In this document: positions 36,690 through 45,518 of the stretch, in pieces | How positions within the stretch are numbered: position 1 is the stretch's first letter | How the letters are laid out: each line of letters starts with the position of its first letter | Origin: Paenibacillus phytorum | Lineage (GTDB): Bacteria; Bacillota; Bacilli; Paenibacillales; NBRC-103111 | Direction of reading: 5' to 3' | Assembly (NCBI RefSeq): GCF_013141715.1 | Contig: NZ_WHOA01000125.1 | Span: 124,001 to 188,000, forward strand | DNA length: 64,000 nucleotides | Notes under the pieces: generated by a model | Database searches by the model: none | The model's input: the letters and a program-made list of their open reading frames with translations, nothing else | Told to the model about the DNA's origin: nothing | Translations under genes and position numbers: made by a program

Positions 36690-37337
36690 TTAGCCGTTCT
36701 GATCAGGAAGTCTATCCAAAAACATACGCAAGGCTTTGGCTCGATGGCTGATCTCATTCTTCTCTTCCACCGTTAATTCAGCCATCGTTCTCCCAAGAGC
36801 AGGAATATAAAACAACGGATCATAGCCGAAGCCGCTTTCGCCACGTTCTTCCCCAATGATGTAACCACGGCATGAGTCCTCCGCTTCAATTACTTCATTT
36901 GCTACAGGATCGATGAGTGTAAGTGCACAAACATAGGATGCTTCACTAAGAAGCTTTGGGTTCTCTGCACCATCAGGCAATCCTTCTACAGAACCTACCT
37001 CGCTTAGTTCGTGCAGCAGCTTAGCATTATTATCCGCATCCGTAGCATTCTCTCCAGCGTATCTGGCTGAATAAACACCCGGTTTACCGTTCAAAGCCGC
37101 TACACACAATCCTGAATCATCGGCAAGAACCGGCACATGGAGATGTGCCGAAATAATCTGCGCTTTAATCCGTGCATTTTCTGCAAACGTCGTTCCGCTC
37201 TCCACGATTTCCGGAAGATCTGTATAGTCCGTTAAGCAGCGAACCTTGTAGCCTTTTGCTCCAAAAAGCTTCGCAAACTCTTTGACTTTGCCTTCGTTAC
37301 GTGTTGCAATAACGACGAAATTACTTTGTAGCAGCAT
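36690..37337 (-). CDS. rdgB: XTP/dITP diphosphohydrolase (RdgB/HAM1)
   Basis: This enzyme hydrolyses non-canonical purine triphosphates (XTP, ITP, dITP) so that they are not built into nucleic acid. The 215-residue product has [14 protein letters not shown] at the start, [26 protein letters not shown] near 75 and [19 protein letters not shown] near 172. GAGGTG lies six bases before the chosen ATG. The gene overlaps the end of rph by 17 bases, the usual rph-rdgB arrangement of Firmicutes (rph-ysnA in Bacillus). Confidence 0.95.
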   Translation of the reverse strand: MLLQSNFVVIATRNEGKVKEFAKLFGAKGYKVRCLTDYTDLPEIVESGTTFAENARIKAQIISAHLHVPVLADDSGLCVAALNGKPGVYSARYAGENATDADNNAKLLHELSEVGSVEGLPDGAENPKLLSEASYVCALTLIDPVANEVIEAEDSCRGYIIGEERGESGFGYDPLFYIPALGRTMAELTVEEKNEISHRAKALRMFLDRLPDQNG

Positions 37338-38079
37338 GATGTACACCTCGAATGCGATCAGCGATCGGGCCTAGTACTTTAGATTGCTCTTCAATCATCG
37401 TATGGATGCCTGTTTCAGCAAGAGCGAGCAGTTCATCCAGTTCCTTACGGGAAAAAGGAGCATCCTCGCCTGTTCCTTGGATTTCTACGAATTGACCTTG
37501 CCCCGTCATCACGACGTTCATATCTACTTTAGCATGTGAATCTTCTTCATAATTCAGATCAAGCCGCGGTGTTTGGCCAATAACACCAACACTCACAGAA
37601 GCCAGAAAATCGTTAATCGGGAATTTAGCTAATTTTTTGTCTGTCGCCAGCTTGTCGATGGCAAATGCCATAGCAACAAAAGCACCGGTAATTGACGTTG
37701 TACGAGTACCGCCATCCGCTTGAATAACATCGCAATCCAGAGTGATGGATCTTTCGCCTAAAGCTTCCAAATTCACCACGGAACGAAGCGCACGGCCGAT
37801 AAGACGCTGAATCTCCATCGTACGTCCACCAAGCTTACCTTTCGCAGCTTCACGCTGATTTCTAACCTGCGTAGCTCGAGGCAGCATCGAATATTCGGCT
37901 GTTACCCATCCTTTCCCTTGACCCTTCATAAAAGGTGGGACGCGTTCTTCAATCGTTGCTGTACAAATCACTTTGGTATCCCCGACCTCAATAAGCACCG
38001 AGCCTTCTGCGTGTTTTATATAATGAGGGGTTATTTTCATAGGTCGCAGTTCTTGATTCGTTCTTCCGCCAATTCTCAT
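37321..38079 (-). CDS. rph: Ribonuclease PH
   Basis: RNase PH is a phosphorolytic 3'-5' exoribonuclease that trims tRNA 3' ends. The 252-residue product has [15 protein letters not shown] at the start, [14 protein letters not shown] near 70, [13 protein letters not shown] near 100 and [18 protein letters not shown] near 128. The ATG chosen follows AGGAGGAG; the in-frame extension upstream of it is not conserved. It lies downstream of gerM in the order gerM-rph-ysnA seen in Bacillus. Confidence 0.96.
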   Translation of the reverse strand: MRIGGRTNQELRPMKITPHYIKHAEGSVLIEVGDTKVICTATIEERVPPFMKGQGKGWVTAEYSMLPRATQVRNQREAAKGKLGGRTMEIQRLIGRALRSVVNLEALGERSITLDCDVIQADGGTRTTSITGAFVAMAFAIDKLATDKKLAKFPINDFLASVSVGVIGQTPRLDLNYEEDSHAKVDMNVVMTGQGQFVEIQGTGEDAPFSRKELDELLALAETGIHTMIEEQSKVLGPIADRIRGVHHAATK

Positions 38080-38211
38080 AAATGTTGTTCTCCTCCTGTT
38101 GCTTCCATCAGAAGCTTTGTTCCTACGCCCCATTGTAACAAAGTAGTCAGCGAAAAGCATCCTTAGTCAAAAACAATGATGCCGAACATTGATTATAATG
38201 CTGAGAAAACC

Positions 38212-38254
38212 CCTATGCAAGCGCCTTGTCAAAGACAGCGCTTTTGCATAGAGG
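38212..38254 (-). terminator. Terminator of gerM
   Basis: CTATGCAA (38213-38220) pairs with TTGCATAG (38244-38251), with a further inner GCGC pairing. GGGGTTTTCTC follows on the minus strand, 22 bases after the gerM stop. Confidence 0.65.
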
Positions 38255-38276
38255 TCGTTAGAACCGGGCAAGCTTC

Positions 38277-39290
38277 TTAAAGCTTAGCCGGATTAATATG
38301 AGCTGTTTTAGTTACTGGCTTCACAGCACCATCCACTTTAATTTGGACTTGTTTAAAGCTTGTGTTTTCTGTCAATGAAAGAATAACAGACTGCATAGCT
38401 TCGGTGGATGCTTTCTGATCGGCGCCAAGGAATTTATTGGAGAAATCAACGGTTATAACACCATCAGACGGCTTAATGCTCTTCACTTCCGTTGTAGCAT
38501 TCAGAACAGCAGCCAGACCCTTCTTCTGATCAGGCCCTTTGATCAACTGTTCAACAACCGCTTTCGCGACATCATCTGTCCTTTTGACGAGCCTTGTAAC
38601 AGGTACATAATATTTGTAATTTTGATCATTTTGATTCAAGAAATAGAGTGTAACCGGTGTGGATTGACCAAATTCAGCGTCCTCAGCCTTCTCAATGTTG
38701 ATCCCCATAGAGCGTGCAAGAGGTGTATCCAGCGGTGTCTTCCCTTTCGGCATCTCCTTCAGATCTTTCCCATCTACACGCAGCTGCACTTTCTCTACGG
38801 TTGGAAAGCTCGTCAGGTTCCAAGTGATAGCCTCCAAAATCTTTCTCTCATTCGGCCCATCATAATTGAGGAACTCCTTAGAGAAATCAACAATGGCACG
38901 CTTGTCTGATGTAACATTCAAGCTTACGACTTTCGTACCTTTAGGCAGCAGAGCCTGGAAACCAGATGGAAGCAAACTTGCAACCGGTCCTCCGTCCACC
39001 ATATACTCGAGAGTCGTTTTGGCGACAGACACCGTTTTGGGTAATCCAAGACTAAGTGGAGCAACGAATCCTTTTGCATCTTTCACATAAACCGTCATCT
39101 GTGATGAATTGTCTTCGATCATATCGATCGTAACGGCTGCTGATGTCGTCTTCGCATCAGCTTCCGCACCCGTTGTCGGAGGTGCATCGATGTCACTTTT
39201 CTTCCCAGTGCCCAGAACCGAACATCCCGTGGTCAGCAAGGCAATTACCCCCGCGATAGCGGCTGAACGAATCCAATGTTGATGTTTCAT
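38277..39290 (-). CDS. gerM: Spore germination lipoprotein GerM
   Basis: The 337-residue product is a lipoprotein: a signal peptide ends at the lipobox LLTTGC (cysteine near residue 23). Two GerMN domains follow (about 65 to 190 and 205 to 325), each with a VDF(S)KEFL or VDFSNKFLG strand. In Bacillus subtilis GerM is made in the mother cell under sigma-E and is needed for normal sporulation and germination. GGAGGAGG precedes the chosen ATG. The gene lies upstream of rph as in Bacillus, about 4.3 kb from gerE in this window. Confidence 0.93.
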   Translation of the reverse strand: MKHQHWIRSAAIAGVIALLTTGCSVLGTGKKSDIDAPPTTGAEADAKTTSAAVTIDMIEDNSSQMTVYVKDAKGFVAPLSLGLPKTVSVAKTTLEYMVDGGPVASLLPSGFQALLPKGTKVVSLNVTSDKRAIVDFSKEFLNYDGPNERKILEAITWNLTSFPTVEKVQLRVDGKDLKEMPKGKTPLDTPLARSMGINIEKAEDAEFGQSTPVTLYFLNQNDQNYKYYVPVTRLVKRTDDVAKAVVEQLIKGPDQKKGLAAVLNATTEVKSIKPSDGVITVDFSNKFLGADQKASTEAMQSVILSLTENTSFKQVQIKVDGAVKPVTKTAHINPAKL

Positions 39291-39377
39291 TAGCTTATTT
39301 CCTCCTCCAAGTTTTCGCAGAAGCCTGAAGCATCTGCCCTGTATTTTCATGGCCTGTACATTGCTTTTTCGTATTAT

Positions 39378-39408
39378 TATGTATACGAGGCTTTGTCCGA
39401 TTTATAAC
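39378..39408 (-). promoter_or_regulatory. Candidate sigma-E promoter of gerM
   Basis: The minus strand has GTTATAAA, a 15-bp spacer and TATACATA. This resembles the sigma-E boxes (about TCATATT and CATACAT), but several positions deviate. Confidence 0.35.
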
Positions 39409-39574
39409 TACTTTTTGTCCCATTTCGAAAAAAACTCATGCACCAGAATTTAAAGCCTGCGGCGCCCTGTGAGACATTACAACAAGTCAAATCCTAGGAG
39501 TTAACTTCCTTCGGCATCTTATAAAGATATGCTATACTCAAAAATAAGAATTGACCTAATTTGGAGGCGCTTCA

Positions 39575-40537
39575 ATGAGAACATTCCTTAAAGAAAAAGC
39601 AAACATTTTCAACGAATTCCGTGAAGAGGTTTTCAGTCACTATTCCCAAGCCGTCATCGAAGAAGCTGTTGCTCGCTTACTCGTCGAAATCAAAGGAATT
39701 AAGAAAATTCCCTATGAAACAATCACTACGACTCTACTAGGTGTGTTAAGCAAAACAGAAACCTATAACGTTATGTCTACGCTCATGGAGCTCCAAAAGA
39801 AGGTCAAACATGATTCCGAGCTTCTAGCTAGTATGAAAGACCCTGCATATAATGTTCATCGCACCATTGCTATGTCCATCTGTGGACTATATGGCAGCGG
39901 CGCGATTTCTCTTTTTGGATTTATGGATTGTAAATTCCGTTTCTTCTTTCCGACCAAACGTCCTAAATCTTTCATTTCCAAAGGGATCTGTGCCATTGTT
40001 GCCTCAACTGCCAGTTCAATCATTTCTGAAAATGTGAAAGAGGACTATACCGCGCGTAACCTGGCTCTGTTCGAGTCGAGAGGCGTGGCTTTGGAAGATA
40101 TGGTGGATATTCTGGATCAGCTTCAACGCCCCTACAATCCGGATATGGAGCGCAGCCTATGTGAAGAGCATGTTCTTGCCGTATTGCGAAAACAACAAAC
40201 ATTCCACGCCCTTCAATTGGCGATCAAAATTGATACAGCCGTCGAAGCAGGAGAATTTAACCCTCAGTATAATCATATTGTCGGACAAGACGAAGGGCTT
40301 TTCGGGGTTGATGAAAGCATCGCAACTGCCGTTCCACTCATGTATGGCACCATTGCACTCACGAATTTCGGATATCTCGACAAAGAGAAAATCGGGATTA
40401 TCAAAGACCTCGATAGCGATCATTCCGAGGGAAAATGCAATACATTTATCGATGATATGGTATGCGGAATCGTAGCTGCCGCCTGTGGCCGATTGGCGCA
40501 TAATAATATTCCTACTTATAGTAAGCCTTTGAAGTGA
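39575..40537 (+). CDS. PgpA/YutG-like protein with a duplicated domain
   Basis: The 320-residue product ends in a domain (about 165 to 312) resembling YutG/phosphatidylglycerophosphatase A: ALFESRGVALEDMVDIL, MYGTIALTNFGYLDKEKIG and CNTFIDDMVCGIVAAA. The N-terminal half (about 25 to 155) looks like a decayed copy of the same fold. LLGVLSKTETYNVMSTL (54-70) matches VLAVLRKQQTFHALQLA (200-216), and GLYGSGAISLFGFMD matches LMYGTIALTNFGYLD. The acidic FIDDM of the second half is replaced by FISKG in the first. GGAGGCG precedes the ATG. The enzymatic role is inferred from family and is not certain for this form. Confidence 0.75.
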   Translation: MRTFLKEKANIFNEFREEVFSHYSQAVIEEAVARLLVEIKGIKKIPYETITTTLLGVLSKTETYNVMSTLMELQKKVKHDSELLASMKDPAYNVHRTIAMSICGLYGSGAISLFGFMDCKFRFFFPTKRPKSFISKGICAIVASTASSIISENVKEDYTARNLALFESRGVALEDMVDILDQLQRPYNPDMERSLCEEHVLAVLRKQQTFHALQLAIKIDTAVEAGEFNPQYNHIVGQDEGLFGVDESIATAVPLMYGTIALTNFGYLDKEKIGIIKDLDSDHSEGKCNTFIDDMVCGIVAAACGRLAHNNIPTYSKPLK

Positions 40538-40865
40538 GTAAGTAGAAGATGCTGGTTATTAAAGCGTTGCCGTAGAGTGGTGAGTTGTAGGGTGAATTGA
40601 GTTATTAGCTGTAAGAAATCGAGCGACGGGCTTGAGGAATAGTTAAGGATTCTGACTATTGTTCGTCGGAACCCTTTTAAACGGAAGGTGAATGCCTTAT
40701 TTGCCCTAAAACGCCCATTTACATGAGTAAGCGGAACGTGGATTCGCTAATTCCCTATTTTCCATCTTCCGCTATAATCGAAATACGTGCGTTTTCCCAA
40801 ATATATAGGATTATAGTTCCCCAAAATGTAGTGGACTTGACGATGCACAACCTCTGAAAATAATA
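40538..40865. other. Gene-free stretch with loosely repeated CGGAA/TTCCG motifs
   Basis: No gene is supported here. Between about 40670 and 40800 the sequence alternates AACGGAAGG, AGCGGAACG, TTCCCTATTTTCC and TTCCGCTATAAT, the look of dispersed intergenic repeats in Paenibacillus-like genomes. I see no clear promoter or RNA. Confidence 0.35.
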
Positions 40866-40903
40866 AAGCCTCCAACCACTAATTTCGTCGTGGTTGGAGG
40901 CTT
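40866..40903. terminator. Terminator of the MBL hydrolase gene
   Basis: AAGCCTCCAACCAC pairs perfectly over 14 bp with GTGGTTGGAGGCTT. A T-rich run follows on either strand (TTTATTATTTTC on the minus strand). Confidence 0.85.
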
Positions 40904-40911
40904 TTCGGCTA

Positions 40912-41889
40912 TTATTTCGAAATCGCGATATATTGAATGAGCTCGGCGGCGGGGTCTACCTGTTGGATGCGGCCTTCTGTTTCCAACAGGATGAGGTGAG
41001 CGATCGTTTCCGATAGCGCGAACCTCATCTGGTGTATGCTCAGCCGGTCGCCAAACGTCGCACGGCACACCTCATAAGCGCTAAGCGGCGCGCTTAGCTG
41101 CCCCTCCATGAGCGCAAGCCGCTCATGATGATGGCGCACCAGCTCCTCTGCGCGTGCGCCAAAGCCGGACCATGGCTCCCGGTGCCCCGGGTAAGCCATC
41201 TTCACAGGCAGCCTGCTGATCTCCTGCAGGCTGCTGAGGTACGCGCCGAGCGGGTTTTCTTCCACCTGCGGGAGGAAGGAAACGTTCGGCGATATTTGCG
41301 GCAGGACATGGTCGCCGCAAAAGATCACCTCCGCCGCAGCGTCGTAGAAGCAGAGATGACCCGCGGCATGGCCGGGGGTCTCGATGGCTTCGTACACGCG
41401 GTCCCCGAGGCGCACAGGCCCTTCAGGCAGCACCGTCACCTGAGGCTGCGGCGACACAAGCGAGACGAAGCTCACCATGTGCTTCGTCATCTCGATCAGC
41501 CCGGCTTCCGGGAAGCCGTGCCGGGCAAAGAGCGTCAGGAGCAGCGCCGACATCGGCTGCTCCGGGCCCCACAGGAGCTGCACCTGCGCAAGGCCGGTCT
41601 CCGAGAGGAGAACCGGCGCGCCCGTGCGCTCCTGGAACCAACCCGCCATCCCGTAGTGATCGGGATGGTGGTGGGTGAGCACGATCTGCTCCACGTGCTC
41701 GAAACCGATCCCACGCTCCTGCAGCACCTGCTGCCAGAGCTCCTCCGCATCCGGAGTGCGGAGCCCCGGATCAATCACGGTATACCCGTTGCTACCTCGT
41801 ACGAGGTAAGCATTCACCCAACGCAGAGGGAAGGGCAGCGGAACCTTCACTTGCGTGATCTCATCTGTATGTTCAGTCAAGATGTTCAT
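40912..41889 (-). CDS. MBL-fold metallo-hydrolase
   Basis: The 325-residue product is a metallo-beta-lactamase-fold hydrolase with the metal motif IVLTHHHPDHYGMAGW near residue 72, further ligands in ETPGHAAGHLCFYD near 173 and FCGDHVLP near 190, and a helical C-terminal part typical of the glyoxalase II-like/RNase J-unrelated group. The substrate is unknown. The gene body is clearly richer in G+C than its neighbours. AAGGATGAG precedes the ATG, and the methyltransferase gene ends ten bases upstream, so the two probably share a transcript. Confidence 0.85.
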   Translation of the reverse strand: MNILTEHTDEITQVKVPLPFPLRWVNAYLVRGSNGYTVIDPGLRTPDAEELWQQVLQERGIGFEHVEQIVLTHHHPDHYGMAGWFQERTGAPVLLSETGLAQVQLLWGPEQPMSALLLTLFARHGFPEAGLIEMTKHMVSFVSLVSPQPQVTVLPEGPVRLGDRVYEAIETPGHAAGHLCFYDAAAEVIFCGDHVLPQISPNVSFLPQVEENPLGAYLSSLQEISRLPVKMAYPGHREPWSGFGARAEELVRHHHERLALMEGQLSAPLSAYEVCRATFGDRLSIHQMRFALSETIAHLILLETEGRIQQVDPAAELIQYIAISK

Positions 41890-41899
41890 TTCCGAGTAC

Positions 41900-42631
41900 T
41901 CATCCTTCCTTATGCCCTACAAAAATCAACCGACTAGATGCTTCAGCATCATAAGCCTGTCCATCATATTCACCGTATACATGATCAATATGTAAACCCG
42001 CTTTTAACAGCATAGCTTCAAAAGCCGTTCGATCATACAACTTAACCTGCTCCAGATAATGCCGATCAGCAGTACCCTTTTGCGAAATCACAATCCGTTT
42101 ACGCACACAGCCATCTTCAATGGTTCTTGCTTCACGAATCCATAGATCTTCTTCTGTTCGCTCCGATTGTGGAACGAGATTCGACTGAACATAGACCGGA
42201 TTCAAAAAATCGATGATGAAACGGCCGCCCTCTTTTAGAAGCCGATGAATTTCATGAAGCACCTTCTCATTTTGTTCATCCTCATCAAAATAGCCAAACG
42301 AAGTAAACAAATTCACGACAGCATCGTATTGCCGATCGAGCGGTACTTCGCGCATATCTCCGCGCAGCCATGTTACTTGCTTACCATCGTCTAACTTCAC
42401 TGCCTCATTCAAAAGCACCTCAGATAAATCCACGCCCGTTACATCGTATCCGAACTCAGCCAGCGCCATGGAATGGCGGCCCATGCCGCAGCATAAATCA
42501 AGCACTTCGGCCCCTTGCTTCAGCCCCAGCCAATCAATCATCTTCTTCACTTCATGGTAAGCACCTTGCAGATCTCTGTGTTTATAAACAATTAAATAAT
42601 CATTTCCAAAACTTTCCTGATACCAAGCCAT
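41900..42631 (-). CDS. Class I SAM-dependent methyltransferase
   Basis: The 243-residue product has the SAM-binding motif VLDLCCGMGRHSMALAEFG near residue 42, VTGVDLSEVLL as motif II, and VVNLFTSFGYF near 110. These are typical of small-molecule or cofactor methyltransferases of the Methyltransf_25 type. The substrate cannot be told. It lies between the DUF6483-type gene and the MBL hydrolase on the same strand with short gaps. Confidence 0.85.
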   Translation of the reverse strand: MAWYQESFGNDYLIVYKHRDLQGAYHEVKKMIDWLGLKQGAEVLDLCCGMGRHSMALAEFGYDVTGVDLSEVLLNEAVKLDDGKQVTWLRGDMREVPLDRQYDAVVNLFTSFGYFDEDEQNEKVLHEIHRLLKEGGRFIIDFLNPVYVQSNLVPQSERTEEDLWIREARTIEDGCVRKRIVISQKGTADRHYLEQVKLYDRTAFEAMLLKAGLHIDHVYGEYDGQAYDAEASSRLIFVGHKEG

Positions 42632-42650
42632 TTCTTCACACCTTCAGTTT

Positions 42651-43361
42651 CTACGATTTATACATGTTAGGAATATCAAATGATTGCAATTTTTGCTTCA
42701 CAATACGCAAACCATCAAACGCTTCTTCTTTGCTAAAATTGCCTGTTTGCAAGAGTTCTTCTTCCATATCCATTAATTTTTCGTAAAAGATTACACCTTG
42801 TTCGAGTATTACGGATCGGTCCGGATGATCTTCCATATAATGGAACAAAACATCCTCTACTTTGGCGTAATTGCCCTGTTTCTCATAATGCGCGAAAAGA
42901 AGCCTCTTGATCTCCTCCGGGATGATCCATCCTTGAAGACGTTCCAAGCTCTGGTTCAATCGGGACTTGATTTCATCGTTCACTTCATCCATAGGTTCAA
43001 CTTCGGGTGAGAGCGAAAGGTGAAGCAGCAAATCAACGGATTTCAGATAAGCATGATAAGCATGATAAGCCTCGTCAGTCTGGTCATGCTGCTGAAGCAG
43101 GTCACCTTGTCCTACAAACATATCACTAAGCACTAGCGCTTTGGCGGTATCCAAATTGCCATGATAGGACAATAATTCAAGGATATCCTTACTCGATAAT
43201 GCTTGCAAAGAGCGAATATTCAACCCCAATAGATGGCGACTTGCTTCATCCAGCAGCTGCTGGGCATCTTCTAATGGGATATGTTCCTTATTAAAAAGTA
43301 TGCGATGCAGCACCACGGTCATTTGCTCAATCTGCCGCATAAAATAATCACGCTTGAACAT
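42651..43361 (-). CDS. DUF6483-type helical protein
   Basis: The 236-residue, all-helical protein begins MFKRDYFMRQIEQMTVVLHRILF and contains the GDLLQQHDQTDEAYHAYHAYL segment. I believe it belongs to the DUF6483 group found in Paenibacillaceae; its function is unknown. A 9-bp DNA repeat (ATAAGCATG on the plus strand) gives the AYHAYHAY residues. It begins 19 bases before the methyltransferase gene on the same strand and is divergent from gerE. Confidence 0.7.
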   Translation of the reverse strand: MFKRDYFMRQIEQMTVVLHRILFNKEHIPLEDAQQLLDEASRHLLGLNIRSLQALSSKDILELLSYHGNLDTAKALVLSDMFVGQGDLLQQHDQTDEAYHAYHAYLKSVDLLLHLSLSPEVEPMDEVNDEIKSRLNQSLERLQGWIIPEEIKRLLFAHYEKQGNYAKVEDVLFHYMEDHPDRSVILEQGVIFYEKLMDMEEELLQTGNFSKEEAFDGLRIVKQKLQSFDIPNMYKS

Positions 43362-43462
43362 CTTTTGAGCCTCCTTTGTTCAAAAGAAATGCTTCATTTT
43401 AGCTTACCACGCCTCGGAAGGAAACTCAAAAGCGGATATCGCCTATTTTTATGTATATATCG

Positions 43463-43491
43463 CACCATTGACAACAGCCCTTCATAAACTA
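43463..43491 (+). promoter_or_regulatory. Sigma-K-type promoter of gerE
   Basis: CACC (43463-43466) fits the -35 box mACm and CATAAACTA (43483-43491) fits the -10 box CATAnnnTA exactly, with a 16-bp spacer. gerE is sigma-K-dependent in Bacillus subtilis, so both boxes and position agree. Confidence 0.7.
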
Positions 43492-43556
43492 ATTTTGACT
43501 GTATCCCTAAACCTTGTAATTCCCAATACCCGAGCAAGGAGGGGTGACACACATCC

Positions 43557-43712
43557 ATGGGCAGCGACCACAAAAACAAATTTCTACTTACTAACCGCGA
43601 AAGAGAAGTATTCGAACTCTTAGTACAAGACAAAACCACGAAAGATATCGCGCAGCAGCTTTTCATAAGCGAAAAGACTGTGAGAAATCACATTTCCAAT
43701 GTAATGTGTTTT
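43557..43712 (+). pseudogene. gerE: gerE, 5' part only (interrupted by the island)
   Basis: GerE is the 74-residue LuxR-type regulator that acts last in the mother cell and controls spore-coat genes. Here the first 50 codons are intact and very close to the family: LLTNREREVFELLVQDKTTK and DIAQQLFISEKTVRNHISNV, which include most of the helix-turn-helix. After Met50 the expected QKLGV... continuation is replaced by unrelated residues that run to a stop at 43847, inside the end of the recombinase gene. AAGGAGGGG precedes the ATG. The missing 24 or so codons are not in this window. The break lies at the island border, so the gene is split by insertion rather than decayed. Confidence 0.92.
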
Positions 43713-43723
43713 GAAACACACAA
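43701..43723. other. Left attachment site of the island (attL)
   Basis: Homology to gerE ends in GTAATG, which runs into TGTGTTT-TG-AAACACA (43705-43720). The latter has perfect 7-bp arms around a central TG, the symmetry expected of a serine-recombinase site with a two-base crossover. The exact crossover cannot be fixed without the right end. Confidence 0.6.
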
Positions 43724-43773
43724 TAATAAAAAGCAGATGATCGTTATAATGACGCATCCATTAGGTAGTAAAG

Positions 43774-45345
43774 TTATGATTCCAATTGTCCTAATGGGGT
43801 GTAGATCACAACCTCTCCATCCACACTTAGCACCAATTTTTGAATAAGCTTCGTCAATACAAGCCTCATTTCATCCACATGGTCAAACTCTAATTCTACA
43901 AGATTATCCAATGCCTTTCTGATCTCTTCATAAATCTTCTCCAAATTGATTTGCTCATCCACGTTCTCAGAGGATTTAATTAGTTTGGATTGCAAGGACG
44001 CAATCTCTTGTTCGTACTGCTCTTTTTCAAATTGATACTGTGCTTCATCGATTTCACCAAGCATCATCTGCTTTCTCAATTCAAATAGCAGCTTACGATT
44101 CATTTCAATAAACTTCTCTGTCTTCTTTATATCTTTGCCTATGTCTAGGGAGGTCTTCTTTTTAGTTATTCTCCCTTTACGTTCACTGGTCTCGGACTCG
44201 CTATTAATAAGTTGCTTTAGTTTCTTACTTACTTCCGCAATGATGGTATCTCTAAACTGATAATAAGGAATCCAAATACTATTCTCGCAGCCGCGATCTC
44301 CTTGTCTTCTCCTGGTTGAACAAATCAAATAACGATGTTCTTTCCCATCTTTACTGGATCTCCCTTTCGTACAGACCATTGAACCCCCACAATGCTTACA
44401 TACTGTCATTCCAGCAAATACATTCACTTTATTCCTTACGCCCCCACGTTTTCCACCGCCGCGCTTTAATCTAATCTCTTGGGCTAATTGAAACGTTGCT
44501 TCATCTATTATTGCAACATGTGTTTGTTCAACGCTCCGCTCCCATTTAGCTTCATCTCGTTGAACTTGTTTTCTACTCCTGTCGGACATGTTGTTAATGT
44601 CATTGTAAACTTTCTTTACTTCATATTTGCCAAACACATTTTGTCCTGTATATACCTCATTCATTAGAATACGCTGAATTGTTGTAATCCCCCAGACTCC
44701 TCCTTTAGGAGAAGGAATTACTGTTTCATTATTCAGATATTGAACAATCGCTTTTTCACCCATCTTACGGCTGATGTACAATTCAAAAATCAACTCAACG
44801 ACGGGCTTGTTATCATCAGGAAGAAGCGTCTTCTTGTCTCCCACAATTTCTTTTCTATATCCATAAGGAGCAATGCTTCCTGTGAAATTCCCTTTTAGTG
44901 CTGACTGTCTAATCCCACGTTTAGATGAAAGACTGATCTGTTCGCTTAGCTTTTGGTTCACAGCAGATATGATCTGGAACTTCAGCTCATCATTGTCTTT
45001 ATAGGAGTCAAAGCCTTCTTCAATAGAAATTAATCGAATCCCCAGGGCATCCACTAAGATTCTTTTTAAGTTAAGCGAATCCAAGGTATCCCTTGAAAAA
45101 CGAGATAAGGAAGCAAAAACGATGGTGCCAAAGTATTTAGATTTGGCATCTCGTATTAATTTTTGAATTTCTTCACGTGCAACAATGGATGTACCTGTGT
45201 CTCGATCTTCGTATGTATATTGCACATCCAAATCAAGCGCTCTTGCTTTTTCTTCACAGAGTCCCTTTTGATGTTCAGGACTGTCCTTTTGCGAATCCTT
45301 TGTTGTGGACACCCTCACATAAATAGCTGTCCCATTTGGTTTCAT
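43774..45345 (-). CDS. Large serine recombinase of the gerE island
   Basis: The 523-residue product is a large serine integrase. Residues 1 to 150 form the resolvase catalytic domain with nucleophile Ser13 in AIYVRVSTTKDSQKD and the arginines in LSRFSRDTLDSL. A recombinase domain follows (about 165 to 270, with APYGYRKEIVGDKK), then a zinc ribbon (about 310 to 350, CKHCGGSM and later CSTRRRQGDRGC) and a long coiled coil (about 375 to 450). The stop is some 50 bases inside the gerE break, the usual place for an integrase. Translation is coupled to the 58-residue gene by an ATGA overlap. It probably inserts and excises the island. Confidence 0.93.
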   Translation of the reverse strand: MKPNGTAIYVRVSTTKDSQKDSPEHQKGLCEEKARALDLDVQYTYEDRDTGTSIVAREEIQKLIRDAKSKYFGTIVFASLSRFSRDTLDSLNLKRILVDALGIRLISIEEGFDSYKDNDELKFQIISAVNQKLSEQISLSSKRGIRQSALKGNFTGSIAPYGYRKEIVGDKKTLLPDDNKPVVELIFELYISRKMGEKAIVQYLNNETVIPSPKGGVWGITTIQRILMNEVYTGQNVFGKYEVKKVYNDINNMSDRSRKQVQRDEAKWERSVEQTHVAIIDEATFQLAQEIRLKRGGGKRGGVRNKVNVFAGMTVCKHCGGSMVCTKGRSSKDGKEHRYLICSTRRRQGDRGCENSIWIPYYQFRDTIIAEVSKKLKQLINSESETSERKGRITKKKTSLDIGKDIKKTEKFIEMNRKLLFELRKQMMLGEIDEAQYQFEKEQYEQEIASLQSKLIKSSENVDEQINLEKIYEEIRKALDNLVELEFDHVDEMRLVLTKLIQKLVLSVDGEVVIYTPLGQLES

Positions 45346-45518
45346 CGGTTTGGATCACCCAATTCATCATGATAGTTAGTCTTAGTTGTCTCATAATTAT
45401 AGCTTGTTCCAGGGTGTTTGGTGAGCACCTTCTTGATGGTATCATTAACCAACTCATCAATGATTTGTTCCAATGACTTTTCCATTTCGATGGACTTAAA
45501 TACAATCTTGAGTTGCAT
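45342..45518 (-). CDS. 58-residue protein coupled to the recombinase
   Basis: The gene has GAGGTGAT at good spacing before its ATG, and its stop overlaps the recombinase start by four bases. The product begins MQLKIVFKSIEMEKSLEQI, is followed by an amphipathic helix with DELVNDTIKKVL, and ends in a polar tail with TSYNYETTKTNYHDELG. No cysteine or membrane helix is present. It matches no family I know. Its size and its tight coupling to the integrase make it a candidate recombination directionality factor, as gene-intervening elements need a small helper to excise; that role is inference. Confidence 0.65.
   Translation of the reverse strand: MQLKIVFKSIEMEKSLEQIIDELVNDTIKKVLTKHPGTSYNYETTKTNYHDELGDPNR

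Noticed and set aside
41125..41937. A 270-codon plus-strand reading frame opposite the MBL gene
   Set aside because: It is a by-product of the high G+C of the MBL gene on the other strand. Its product is Arg/His-rich without family features, and the MBL protein has a clear THHHPDHYG site.
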